This document shows, piece by piece, positions 35,551-45,267 of a DNA stretch of 64,000 bases (position 1 is its first letter; the number at the start of each line of letters is the position of its first letter). The notes under the pieces were generated by a model. That model was given only the letters and a program-made list of their open reading frames with translations, did no database searches and was not told the origin of the DNA. The DNA is taken from contig JAGTRU010000004.1 in NCBI GenBank assembly GCA_018261905.1, positions 62,001 through 126,000 of the forward strand, in the 5' to 3' direction. This DNA comes from Pseudomonadota bacterium (GTDB lineage: Bacteria; Pseudomonadota; Gammaproteobacteria; Burkholderiales; Rhodocyclaceae). Both the position numbers and the translations under genes were made by a program.

Positions 35551-37825
35551 TTTTCATCTCCTTGAACATCGCCCGCGCCACCCAGCCCTGGCCCAGCGCC
35601 AACCCACCATCGTTGGGCGGTGCCTGCCGCGCTTCAAGCACGGTTAATCCGGCGGCGGTCAAAACTGGCCGCAGCGCCGCCATCAATAGTGCATTCATCG
35701 CACAGCCGCCGCCAACAACAATTTTTGCCAGCTTCTCGCGAGTCGCCATTTCCAACACCCATTCTGCCAGCCCGGCAGCCACCGTGGCATGAAACAAGGC
35801 CGCCCCCTGGGCCGCATCTTCGGCATCGAGCAAGGCGGCGAGCAGCGGGGAAAAATCGAGAACCCCGCTGTTTAGCGCGAAACCGCCGGGCAAGGGGAGC
35901 CATGCCTGGTGGACTGCGGCCAGGCCTTCCAGTTCCATCGCCGCCTGCCCTTCATAGGAAGAAATGTCTCGCCAGCCGAGGAGGCCGGCCGCCGCGTCGA
36001 ACCAGCGGCCGAGGCTGGAGGTCGGCGGGCAACGCAGGTCGCGGGCCAGCATGGTCAGCAAGGGCGCCGCGTCGCGCTGCGGATAGTGCTGGTGCAGCCA
36101 GCCGGCGATCCGTTCTTGCTGGCCGCCGTCGTACAGTGCCGACAGCGCCATGCGCCAGGGTTCGCGCGCCGCCCGGTCGCCGCCGGGCAGGCGCAGCGGC
36201 CACAGATGGCCGAGTCGCGTACAGGCCGCGCCGGCGACGCGCAGCAATTCGCCACCCCAGGCCCCGCCGTCCGGCCCCAGCCCGACGCCATCTATGGCCA
36301 GACCGAGAACCGGCTCGTTGATCCCGTGTTCGGCGCAGATCGCGGCGATATGGGCGTGATGATGACCGACGGCGAGCGCCGGCACGCCGAGCTCCTCAGC
36401 CAGCCGGAGCGCCAAGTGCGTCGAGGGAAAATCCGGATGCAGATCGTGGGCGATCAGGTCGGGCCGGACCTCGAGGATGCCCAGCAAATGCCCCACCGTT
36501 TCTTCGAGAAAGCCGATTGCCGCGGCATTGTCGAGACCGCCGACATGCTGCGAGAGGAAGGCTTCCCGGCCTTTCAGCACGCACACCGTATTTTTCAGGA
36601 AACCGCCCAGCGCCAGCACGCTCGGCCCGCCCTTGGCCAGCGCGATCGGCACCGGCACGTAGCCGCGCGCCCGGCGGATGAACAGCGGGCCGGCCCGGAG
36701 CACCGAATCGTCGCAGCGCACGACGATGTCGCGATCGTGCAGCAAATAGGCGTCGGCGATGCCGGCCAGGCGGTTCAGGGCCTCGTCGTTGCCGGTGACC
36801 AGCGGCTCGCCGTGTGGATTGGCGCTGGTCATCACCAGCAGTAGTTCATTGGCGTCCTTGAGCCAGTCGGTGCCCCTCGGCCGGCCCGCCACTTCGTGCC
36901 AGAGCAGCAGGTGCAGCGGCGTGCTGGGCAGCATGACGCCGAGCCAGGGCAGGCCGGGAGCAATGCCGGGCAGCTCGCTGGCGCCTTTCGGGCAAAGCAC
37001 GATGGGCGCGGCGGTACTGCGCAGCAGGTCCAATTCGGCTTCGCCGATCTTGGCAAAAGCGGCCAGCACGGCGGCATTCAGACCCATCACGGCAAAGGGC
37101 TTGGCCTCGCGCTGCTTGCGCTGGCGCAATTCGGCCACAGCTTCAGCATTGCGCGCGTCGCAAGCGAGATGGAAACCGCCCAGGCCCTTGAGCGCGACAA
37201 TTTTGCCGGCCTGCAGTAGGCGCAAGGTTGCGGCGAAGGGATCGCCGGCCAGCGCCTGGCCGGCTGCATCGAGCAAACACAACTGCGGGCCGCAGGCCGG
37301 ACAGCAGGTAGTTTCGGCGTGGAAGCGGCGATCGGCCGGATTCGTATATTCAGCCTCGCAAGGTGGGCACAGCGGAAAACCGGCCAGACTGGTCTGCGCC
37401 CGGTCGTAGGGAATCTTGCGGCTGACGGTGTAACGCGGGCCGCAGTGGGTGCAGGTGGTAAAGGCGTAGCGCCAGCGGCGGTTGGCCGGGTCGCACAGAT
37501 CGGCCAGGCAGTCCGGACAGAGCGCGGCATCCGGGCCGATGGCGGTGGCAATCGCGCCGGCAACGCTGTCGAGAATGACGAACCCTTCGCCAACGACCTC
37601 GCCGGACTCGCTGTCGATGCCGTCGATACGCGCCAGGCGCGGCGCTTCCGTCGGCAAACGGGCAATGAATTCGGCGAGCCGCGCCCCGGCCGCCGCAATA
37701 CTCACCCCGGCGCCATCGTTGCGCACCCAGCCGGAGAGGCCGAGTTCATTGGCCAGCCGCCAGACGTAGGGCCGAAAGCCGACACCCTGGACCAGGCCAC
37801 GCACGCGAAAAAGCCGAGCAGACAT
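35519..37825 (-). CDS. hypF: HypF carbamoyltransferase
   Basis: About 768 residues. An acylphosphatase domain (RVRGLVQGVGFRPYVWRLA) leads into two zinc fingers (CPDCLADLCDPANRRW, then TCTHCGPRYTVSRKIPY, and CPPCEAEY, CPACGPQ). The YrdC-like domain and a carbamoyltransferase domain with VGHHHAHIAA follow. It makes the carbamoyl unit from carbamoyl phosphate for HypE. The ATG at 37825 was preferred to one at 37837. It is the first gene after the helicase/restriction island and so may have lost its original operon promoter; the 100-base gap to the plus-strand helicase should hold a new one. Confidence 0.96.
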   Translation of the reverse strand: MSARLFRVRGLVQGVGFRPYVWRLANELGLSGWVRNDGAGVSIAAAGARLAEFIARLPTEAPRLARIDGIDSESGEVVGEGFVILDSVAGAIATAIGPDAALCPDCLADLCDPANRRWRYAFTTCTHCGPRYTVSRKIPYDRAQTSLAGFPLCPPCEAEYTNPADRRFHAETTCCPACGPQLCLLDAAGQALAGDPFAATLRLLQAGKIVALKGLGGFHLACDARNAEAVAELRQRKQREAKPFAVMGLNAAVLAAFAKIGEAELDLLRSTAAPIVLCPKGASELPGIAPGLPWLGVMLPSTPLHLLLWHEVAGRPRGTDWLKDANELLLVMTSANPHGEPLVTGNDEALNRLAGIADAYLLHDRDIVVRCDDSVLRAGPLFIRRARGYVPVPIALAKGGPSVLALGGFLKNTVCVLKGREAFLSQHVGGLDNAAAIGFLEETVGHLLGILEVRPDLIAHDLHPDFPSTHLALRLAEELGVPALAVGHHHAHIAAICAEHGINEPVLGLAIDGVGLGPDGGAWGGELLRVAGAACTRLGHLWPLRLPGGDRAAREPWRMALSALYDGGQQERIAGWLHQHYPQRDAAPLLTMLARDLRCPPTSSLGRWFDAAAGLLGWRDISSYEGQAAMELEGLAAVHQAWLPLPGGFALNSGVLDFSPLLAALLDAEDAAQGAALFHATVAAGLAEWVLEMATREKLAKIVVGGGCAMNALLMAALRPVLTAAGLTVLEARQAPPNDGGLALGQGWVARAMFKEMKNVSGNSRASR

Positions 37826-37940
37826 TACCGCACCCAATAAGCCAAAGCCGGCAGTTTAAGCCGCTAATGCCCGCCGACGATAATTCGCCCGCCGATGGCC
37901 GTGCGAATTACAATGCAGGCCGAATATCCGACCACTATTA

Positions 37941-40900
37941 TTGTTGTCCTCCTTGTCCTTGCTTACAGACCAAGATCCCGTTCAAGAGGAACGCGCGCTC
38001 AAGCCCCAATGTCTGAGCATCGACCTGGAAGTCGGGCGCAATAGCGCCGTTATCCATCAATTCGCCGCCTTGCGCGGCGATACCGGCGACAGCCTGAGCT
38101 TCCCACCCGGCAAACTGACCGCCGCCATTGCGGCGCTGGACGGCCTGGCGGATGGCGCGGCCTTCCTGCTCGGCCACAACCTGATCGCCTTCGATCTGCC
38201 GCATCTGCGCGCCGTGCAGCCCAATCTGCGCCTGCTCGGCAAGCCGGTGATCGACACTTTGCGCCTCAACCCGCTGGCTTTCCCGAAGAATCCCTATCAC
38301 CACCTGGTCAAGCATTATCAGGATGGCCAACTTCTCGGCAACCGCAAGAACAACCCCCTCCTCGATGCCGAGTTGGCCCTACAGGTTTTCTGCGACCAGG
38401 AACGGAGTTTCCGCCAACTGCAGAAAACCTCGCCCGACCTACTGCTCGCCTGGCACTGGTTGACGACGCGTGACGAGAGCGTTTCCGGGTTCAATCGCTT
38501 TTTCATGACGGTGCGTGGTCGTGGCCCAAAGGTACTACCGGCCACCGAAGCCAACGCCAAAGCCGCACTGCAGCGCCTGCTCGCCGGCAAGAGCTGCACA
38601 CTGGCCGCCCGGCGGATCGTCGACGCCGCCGCGCAACTGGCCTGGCCCTTGGCCTATGCGCTGGCCTGGCTGTCGGTGGCCGGTGGCAATTCGGTGATGC
38701 CGCCCTGGGTCCGCCATCAGTTTCCCGAGGCCGGGAGGCTGGTCCGCCAACTGCGCGACATTTCCTGCGGCGATCCCGATTGCGCCTGGTGCCAGCACGA
38801 ACACGACGCGCGCCAGCAATTGCAGCACTGGTTCGGCAAAAGCTACGATTTCCGGCCCGAGCCGCTCGATCAGGCAAGCGGCCGGCCGCTGCAGCAGGTC
38901 ATTGTCGAATGCGCCATGCGCGGCGAACATAACCTCGGCATTCTGCCGACCGGCACCGGCAAGTCCTTGTGCTACCAGATTCCGGCGCTGTCGCGCTTTG
39001 TCCGCACCGGCGCGCTGGCGGTGGTCATTTCGCCGCTCGTCGCGCTCATGGAGGACCAGGTCAAGGGCCTGCGCGAACGCGGCATCGAATGCTGCGCGGC
39101 AATCAACGGCCTGCTTTCCATGCCGGAGCGGGCCGACGTGCTCGAACGCCTGCGCCTGGGCGACATCGGCATCCTGCTCATTGCCCCCGAGCAGTTGCGC
39201 AATCGCAGCGTGCGCAAGGTACTGGCGCAGCGCGAAATCGGCGCCTGGATTTTTGACGAGGCGCACTGCCTGTCGAAATGGGGACAGGATTTTCGGCCGG
39301 ATTACCGCTATGTCGCGCGTTACATCCGCGAATCAGCAGACAGCAGCCCGGGCAATGAGTTGCCGCTAATCCAATGCCTGACAGCCACCGCCAAGCCGGA
39401 AGTGGTGGCCGACATCATCGACCATTTCCGGGAAAAGCTGGGCATCGAGATGCGCCTGCTCGACGGCGGTGCTGAGCGCAAGAACCTGCAATTTGCCGTC
39501 ATCCAGACCACGGCAGCGGAAAAATTCGACCAGGTCGCCCGCCTGGTCGCCGAGGAGCTGCCGCCCGAAGTCTCCGGCGGCGCCATTGCCTATTGCGCGA
39601 CACGCAAGCAGACCGAAGAGCTCGCCCGTTTTCTCGCCGACAAGGGGCTGGCCGCCGCGCCCTACCATGCCAGGCTGCCACCGGAAACCAAGAAGGAAAC
39701 CCAGAAAGCCTTCATCGCTGGACGCTTGCGCGTCATCGCCGCGACCAACGCCTTCGGCATGGGCATCGACAAATCGGATGTCCGCCTGGTCGTGCACGCC
39801 GACATTCCCGGTTCGCTGGAAAACTATCTGCAGGAAGCCGGGCGGGCCGGCCGCGACCGCGCGGCAGCACGTTGCGTGCTGCTCTACGTGACCGACGATG
39901 TCGAGCGCCAGCACAGCATGTCGGCGGCTTCCCGCCTGTCGCGGCGCGACATCCAGAGTGTCCTGCGCGCCCTGCGCCAGTTGCAGCGCAAGAAGAATCG
40001 CGATGCGGCCATCGTCGTCACCGCCGGGGAAATTCTCGACGAAGACGAGGAAGGCAGTTTCAAGCGCGATATCGCCACCGACGACACCCGCGTGCGCACC
40101 GCCATCGCCTGGCTGGAAGAAGCCTGCCTGGTACGGCGCGAGGAAAACAGCGTGCAGATTTTTCCGTCGGCGCTGCGCGTCAAGGATCTGGCCGAAGCCG
40201 AAGACAAGCTGGCAGCGCACATTCCGGCGGCAGCCGAGCGAAAAAAGTACCTGAATCTGCTGCAAATCCTGATGTGCGCCCCGGCCGACGAGGGCATCAC
40301 CACCGACGAACTGATGGCCAGCGCCGGCTTCGATTCCGATGCCTTGCGCCAGGCCCTGCATCTTTTCGACGCCGTCGGTATTTCGAGCAACGATACCGGC
40401 ATGACGGCCTTTCTCCATGTCGGCGTCGAACAGGCCTCGAAGAAGCGTTTCGAGGCCGCCGCCACGCTGGAAAAGGCGCTCATCGCGGCGCTGCGCGCCA
40501 CGGCACCGGACGTCATTGCCGGCGAGGGCTATCCGCTCAATCTGCGCCTGCTCGCCCAACAGTTGAAGGACGAGGGCCATAGCGAGGCCTTACCGCAATG
40601 GCTGCGCCAGATCATCAAGGGGCTTGAGGGTGACGGGCGCGACAACCCGGACGGTCGCGGTAGCCTGGCACTGAAGCGCGCCAGCGATCCGGAAACCGTG
40701 CATGTCACCCTCAACCGCACCTGGCATGCCCTCGAGAAAACGGCGGAACTCCGCCGGACCGCCGCTAGCCGTTTGCTCGACCACTGGCTGGCCTGCCTGC
40801 CCAATGGTGCGCGCGGCGTCGATCTGCTCGCTGAAACAACCCTCGGCAAGCTCACCGCCAGCGTCAGCGGGGACAGCCTGCTTGCCGCTGAAATCGCCGA

Positions 40901-43106
40901 TATGCGCAAACTCGTCGAGCGCGCCCTGCTCTGGCTGCACGAGCAGGAGGTGCTGCGCCTCAACAAGGGTCTGGCGATTTTCCGCACGGCCATGACCCTG
41001 CACCTCGAAAGCAACTGGAAACTGCAATTCGAGAAGAGCAATTACCAGCCCCTGCAACTGCACTACAGCGAGCTGACGCGGCAGATCCACATCATGGCGG
41101 AATACGCCGAACGCGGCATGCAGCGCATCGCCGATGCCGCGCAACTGGCCCTCGACTATTTCCGCCTGCCGCGCGACGAATTCTGTCAGCGCTGGCTACC
41201 CGAGCGGGCCGATGAACTAACCCGGCAAACGACACCGCAATCCTGGGAAGCCATCGTCGAAACGCTGGCCAAGCCGAGCCAGCGCGCCATCGTCACCGAC
41301 GAACGGGAAAACACCAATGTGCTGGTCCTGGCCGGTCCCGGCTCGGGCAAGACGCGGGTGCTGGTGCATCGCATCGCCTATCTGGTGCGCATGCGCCGGG
41401 AGAATCCGCGGGCCATCCTGGCGCTCGCCTACAACCGCCACGCCGCGCTGGAAATCCGCCGGCGTCTCGGCGAGCTGATCGGCGACGATGCGCGCGGCGT
41501 TACCGTATTGACCTGTCACGCCCTGGCCATGCGCCTGGTCGGCGCCAGTTTCGCCGAGCGCCGGGAGCAGGATGACAACGATTTTGAGGCGGTCCTCAAC
41601 GAAGCCACCGCCTTGCTCGAAGGGCGCGGCCTGCCACCGGAAGACGCCGACCAGCAGCGCGACCGCCTGCTCGCCGGCTTCCGCTGGATACTGGTCGACG
41701 AATATCAGGACATCGGTCCCGGCCAATATGCGCTGATCTCGGCCCTGGCCGGCAGGAAGCGCAGCGACGAGGACGGCCGGCTCAACCTCTTCGCGGTCGG
41801 TGACGACGACCAGAACATCTACGCCTTCAACGGCGCCTCGGTCGAATTCATCCGCCGCTTTGCCGAGGATTACCAGGCGCAGACGCAGTTTCTCGTCGAA
41901 AACTACCGCTCGACAGCGCACATCATCGCGCTCGCCAATGCCCTGATCGCCGGGGCGACGACGCGCCTGAAACAAGCCCAGCCGATCCGCATCAACAGTG
42001 CCCGCGCCCGCTCAGCGGCCGGCGGCGACTGGCAAAGCCGCGACAGCGTCGGGCAGGGCCGCGTACAAATCCTGCCGGCAGGCCGCAACGCCGAGCAACA
42101 GGCGATGGCCGTGCTGACCGAAATACAGCGTCTGCTGCCGCTCGGCCTCGACCTGAGCAAGACTGCCGTCATCGCCCGCCAATGGAAGTTTCTCGACCCC
42201 TTGCGCGCCGCCTGCACCGGCCTGGGACTGCCAGTCAGCATGGCCGACGAGGAAGCACCGCCCCTCTGGCGCCTGCGCGAAACCCAGGCCTTGCTGGCCT
42301 TTGCCGAAGCCCACGGACAACTGATCAAGGCGGAAATCCTGCAAGCCTGGTTTGCCGGGCGCAGTGCGGAGGGCTGGTCGGGTTGCCTGCAGGAAGCCAT
42401 CGCCGCCTTTGCCGAAGATAGCCAAGGCGCCGAAGTGTCGCTATCCTATTTCCGCGACTGGCTGGCCGAATGGGGACGCGCCAGCCGGCGGCGGCAAAAC
42501 GGCTTGCTGCTCCTCTCCGCACACCGTGCCAAGGGGCTGGAATTCGATCATGTCTTCGTGCTCGACGGCGAATGGCATAAGCAGAACGGTGAAGACTTCG
42601 CTGCCACGCGCCGCCTCTACTACGTCGCCATGACTCGAGCCCGGCAAACGCTGACCCTGGCGCGCCTGGATGCTGCCAATCCGCTCCTCGACCACCTGCC
42701 GGACAGCCCGGCCCTGTTGCGTCGGCCGCCGACGCAATGGCTACCTGAACCGCCAGGCTTGCATCAGCGCATTCTGCTGCCCGCGCTACGTGAAATTGAC
42801 CTTGGCTTTGCCGGCCGAAAGAAACCCGCCGATGCCGTGCACCGCCACCTTGCCGCCTTGCAGGTCGGCACCGCCTTACATCTGGTCAGTGACGGCGGCG
42901 AGTACCGCCTGCTGACGCTCGACGGTCACGCCGTCGGTCGTCTTTCCCAGCGCAATTTCACCCCGCCAGAGGGCCTGCACTGCATTGCCGCGACGGTACG
43001 CGCCATCATCACCTGGCGCCGCCGCGACACACCTGCCGAGTATCTGGAAAGCTGCCGCTGTGAGCGCTGGGAAGTGGTTTTGCCGAAACTGGTGTTTGCG
43101 CCGTAG
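37941..43106 (+). CDS. Exonuclease-RecQ-UvrD fusion helicase
   Basis: 1721 residues. An N-terminal DEDD-type 3'-5' exonuclease-like region (SIDLEVG about residue 27; FLLGHNLIAFDLPHL; LLDAELALQVF about 145) is followed by a small CGDPDCAWCQ cysteine patch. A RecQ-type helicase follows: Walker A GTGKSLCYQIPAL about 336; DEAHCLSKWGQDFRPDY about 438; motif VI-like AGRAGRDRAAARC. The C-terminus is a complete UvrD-type helicase: GPGSGKTR about 1134; LVDEYQDI; GDDDQNIYAFNGA; SAHRAKGLEFDHVFVLDG; YYVAMTRARQTL. Starts in the frame are TTG only and the exact N-terminus is uncertain. It is transcribed away from hypF and towards the methyltransferase/endonuclease pair. Role: DNA repair or, by context, phage defence. 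Confidence 0.9.
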   Translation: MLSSLSLLTDQDPVQEERALKPQCLSIDLEVGRNSAVIHQFAALRGDTGDSLSFPPGKLTAAIAALDGLADGAAFLLGHNLIAFDLPHLRAVQPNLRLLGKPVIDTLRLNPLAFPKNPYHHLVKHYQDGQLLGNRKNNPLLDAELALQVFCDQERSFRQLQKTSPDLLLAWHWLTTRDESVSGFNRFFMTVRGRGPKVLPATEANAKAALQRLLAGKSCTLAARRIVDAAAQLAWPLAYALAWLSVAGGNSVMPPWVRHQFPEAGRLVRQLRDISCGDPDCAWCQHEHDARQQLQHWFGKSYDFRPEPLDQASGRPLQQVIVECAMRGEHNLGILPTGTGKSLCYQIPALSRFVRTGALAVVISPLVALMEDQVKGLRERGIECCAAINGLLSMPERADVLERLRLGDIGILLIAPEQLRNRSVRKVLAQREIGAWIFDEAHCLSKWGQDFRPDYRYVARYIRESADSSPGNELPLIQCLTATAKPEVVADIIDHFREKLGIEMRLLDGGAERKNLQFAVIQTTAAEKFDQVARLVAEELPPEVSGGAIAYCATRKQTEELARFLADKGLAAAPYHARLPPETKKETQKAFIAGRLRVIAATNAFGMGIDKSDVRLVVHADIPGSLENYLQEAGRAGRDRAAARCVLLYVTDDVERQHSMSAASRLSRRDIQSVLRALRQLQRKKNRDAAIVVTAGEILDEDEEGSFKRDIATDDTRVRTAIAWLEEACLVRREENSVQIFPSALRVKDLAEAEDKLAAHIPAAAERKKYLNLLQILMCAPADEGITTDELMASAGFDSDALRQALHLFDAVGISSNDTGMTAFLHVGVEQASKKRFEAAATLEKALIAALRATAPDVIAGEGYPLNLRLLAQQLKDEGHSEALPQWLRQIIKGLEGDGRDNPDGRGSLALKRASDPETVHVTLNRTWHALEKTAELRRTAASRLLDHWLACLPNGARGVDLLAETTLGKLTASVSGDSLLAAEIADMRKLVERALLWLHEQEVLRLNKGLAIFRTAMTLHLESNWKLQFEKSNYQPLQLHYSELTRQIHIMAEYAERGMQRIADAAQLALDYFRLPRDEFCQRWLPERADELTRQTTPQSWEAIVETLAKPSQRAIVTDERENTNVLVLAGPGSGKTRVLVHRIAYLVRMRRENPRAILALAYNRHAALEIRRRLGELIGDDARGVTVLTCHALAMRLVGASFAERREQDDNDFEAVLNEATALLEGRGLPPEDADQQRDRLLAGFRWILVDEYQDIGPGQYALISALAGRKRSDEDGRLNLFAVGDDDQNIYAFNGASVEFIRRFAEDYQAQTQFLVENYRSTAHIIALANALIAGATTRLKQAQPIRINSARARSAAGGDWQSRDSVGQGRVQILPAGRNAEQQAMAVLTEIQRLLPLGLDLSKTAVIARQWKFLDPLRAACTGLGLPVSMADEEAPPLWRLRETQALLAFAEAHGQLIKAEILQAWFAGRSAEGWSGCLQEAIAAFAEDSQGAEVSLSYFRDWLAEWGRASRRRQNGLLLLSAHRAKGLEFDHVFVLDGEWHKQNGEDFAATRRLYYVAMTRARQTLTLARLDAANPLLDHLPDSPALLRRPPTQWLPEPPGLHQRILLPALREIDLGFAGRKKPADAVHRHLAALQVGTALHLVSDGGEYRLLTLDGHAVGRLSQRNFTPPEGLHCIAATVRAIITWRRRDTPAEYLESCRCERWEVVLPKLVFAP

Positions 43107-43278
43107 AGGGTAGCGAAAATTTTGGAGCTTGGTGTAAATGCCGACAGCATTCATTGAGCTCAAATATAATGCAGCAGATTGTTGAACGGTCACTGCAGTT
43201 GGAATTACAAATGCCATTTACTGGATTAAAATACAGTACCCGCACATTTATCTTGGCTGCACCCACGGGAGAAAACTG

Positions 43279-44415
43279 ATGGCTTACGAACTGACCGACG
43301 AACAACGTGACCGATACCGCGCTACTGCCATCCGCTCCCAGCTAAGGAAGCAGGAACTGCTGCGTTTTCATGTCGAGGATGCTGAAGACGGCAATCACCA
43401 GCGCTTCGGCGAACGTCTCGACGTCAATGAACTGATGCCTCAATTGGCTCCCAACGGTCTCACCAGCCTGTCCCTTTTTTCCGGGGGCGGCGGACTTGAC
43501 CTTGGCTTCGAACGCGCGGGTTACAAACACTCCGCCTCCTTTGAAATTCTCGACATTTGCGGCGAGACTCTTCGCGCGAACAGGCCAAGCTGGGATATCC
43601 ACGCCGGAACTGAAGCGGGTGACGTACGCGCGGCACGCTTCACGCCCTTTCGCGGTGTCGACGTTGTGCACGGCGGGCCGCCCTGCCAGCCCTTCTCCGT
43701 TGCCGGAAAACAAGCAGGCGCGGATGATCCCCGAAACATGTGGCCCGACTTCGTCCGCTGCGTTCTGCAAACACGGCCACGAGCCTTCGTGGCAGAAAAT
43801 GTCCCGGGATTACTTGACCGCAAATTCGAGTCATTCGTCCGCGACAACATTCTGACCCCTCTGGAGAATCATTACACGGTCTTTCGATTCAAGCTGGCAG
43901 CCCATGAGTTCGGGGTTCCGCAGGCTAGACGACGGGTTTTCTTCGTCGGCTTTCGTTCGCAACGTGATACCGCTCGCTGGCTTCAACCCGTTTCAACACA
44001 CGGCGAAACCGACACCTTGTTCGGTGCGTTGCAGCCTTTCAATCTCGCGCGCCAGAGTCTGGGACTTCCGGAGATAGGTTTCGATCAAGTTTCACCAACC
44101 CTGCGCTCGGGTTTCACCGGCCCGCGCAACACAACCGGCGTTCTAAACAGCAAAGCTGCACTGAATATCTGGAATCAGTTGCGAGTCTGGCCGAATGGAG
44201 TCCAGCCAACGCACTCCATGGCGCGCGCCTATCCCCCGGAAAACGGCCATTTCCGAATGTCAGTCGCAGATTGCGCACTCTTGCAAGGCTTTCCCAGTGA
44301 CTGGCGGTTCAGCGGTGCGGTTTACCAAGCACTTGGCCAAATCGGAAACAGCGTCTGCCCCCCTGTTGCCTATGCCGTAGCACGCCAGGTTGCTCGTGCG
44401 CTCGGAGTCGCTTGA
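43279..44415 (+). CDS. DNA cytosine-5 methyltransferase (type II)
   Basis: 378 residues with all key motifs: I SLFSGGGGLDLGFERAG, IV GGPPCQPFSVAGKQ (catalytic Cys), VI FVAENVPGL, VIII QARRRVFFVGF, and IX/X LQGFPSDWRF / LGQIGNSVCPPVAYAV. The target-recognition region between motifs VIII and IX is short. A charged N-terminal extension of about 60 residues (EQRDRYRATAIRSQLRKQEL) is unusual in length. It overlaps the endonuclease gene by one base (TGATG). Its GC content is lower than that of the flanking hydrogenase genes, which indicates transfer. The recognition sequence cannot be read from sequence. Confidence 0.93.
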   Translation: MAYELTDEQRDRYRATAIRSQLRKQELLRFHVEDAEDGNHQRFGERLDVNELMPQLAPNGLTSLSLFSGGGGLDLGFERAGYKHSASFEILDICGETLRANRPSWDIHAGTEAGDVRAARFTPFRGVDVVHGGPPCQPFSVAGKQAGADDPRNMWPDFVRCVLQTRPRAFVAENVPGLLDRKFESFVRDNILTPLENHYTVFRFKLAAHEFGVPQARRRVFFVGFRSQRDTARWLQPVSTHGETDTLFGALQPFNLARQSLGLPEIGFDQVSPTLRSGFTGPRNTTGVLNSKAALNIWNQLRVWPNGVQPTHSMARAYPPENGHFRMSVADCALLQGFPSDWRFSGAVYQALGQIGNSVCPPVAYAVARQVARALGVA

Positions 44416-45155
44416 TGCCGGTACAAGACGACGAACGAGAGCGCGAACTGGTCCGCATGTTCAACCTCGACTGGGATCCCAGCCACCAACGAGCCGGGGT
44501 TGATGCCATATTGAGTCTTGTCCTGCCTGACAGGCAGATCAGTTTCGAGGTCGAAGTAAAATCCACCACCGGGACTACGGTTTCGACGGCTCGCGACGTT
44601 GGGATGGAACACATCGAAAAATGGCGTAGGAAACTGTTCGTCATTGGCTTCTACTCCAAGGAAGCCCGGCGCCCTGAACTGCAACGCTGCCTTTGCCTGA
44701 CACCGCTGGACATGGAGCCATGGATAGCAGCTATCGAAACGAAGATCATGATCGATTTCAAGCTTGCCGCTTGCGCCTCCCGCCGGCTCGGACTTGAAGA
44801 CTTGTTCGAGGTCTGCGGCAAACAGGAAACCTACTCTTTGGAAGATGCCCGGCGCTTACACAAGCAACAGTGGAGCGCCGAGGAATACAGTGCCGCGCTG
44901 GATACTGTCGAAGCTGGGCAACAGCGGATATCGCAGTCGAAAATGCTGGAAATTCTCAGCTTGCGCTCAAAATACATCGCTGAACGCGGCGCCACGCTGA
45001 ACAACCCTCACATTTCCAAGGCACACTTGGAGCAGTTTGCCGGCACGAATCGGGAAATTCCTGGCCCCAACTGGGCTGAAACCATTCGGCGGATCGCCAC
45101 CACCTTCGCGCAAGACAATCCCGGCCACGCTGCAATACAGGACGGGCAGCGCTAG
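44415..45155 (+). CDS. Candidate type II restriction endonuclease
   Basis: 246 residues, translationally coupled to the methyltransferase (TGATG). A PD-(D/E)xK-like core is visible near residues 30-55 (GVDAIL, then ISFEVEVKSTTG), with Asp and the E-x-K on adjacent strands. No named endonuclease family was recognised. The position after a cytosine methyltransferase, the size and the nuclease motif make a restriction enzyme the best explanation. Other plus-strand partners in the island are the fusion helicase and the methyltransferase. Confidence 0.75.
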   Translation: MPVQDDERERELVRMFNLDWDPSHQRAGVDAILSLVLPDRQISFEVEVKSTTGTTVSTARDVGMEHIEKWRRKLFVIGFYSKEARRPELQRCLCLTPLDMEPWIAAIETKIMIDFKLAACASRRLGLEDLFEVCGKQETYSLEDARRLHKQQWSAEEYSAALDTVEAGQQRISQSKMLEILSLRSKYIAERGATLNNPHISKAHLEQFAGTNREIPGPNWAETIRRIATTFAQDNPGHAAIQDGQR

Positions 45156-45267
45156 CATTCTCCTCCTGGCCCAAGTAAAACCGGGCCAATCCCATGTAAT
45201 AGGCATTCACGGCAAGTGAATACGTATGCGGGCTCAACCCAACTGCGGATATTTTGTCCTTTTCTGG

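Noticed and set aside
44956-45237. A 93-codon minus-strand frame overlapping the endonuclease end
   Set aside because: Only the first 30 residues look protein-like; the rest is antisense to the endonuclease. Kept as a possible relic only.
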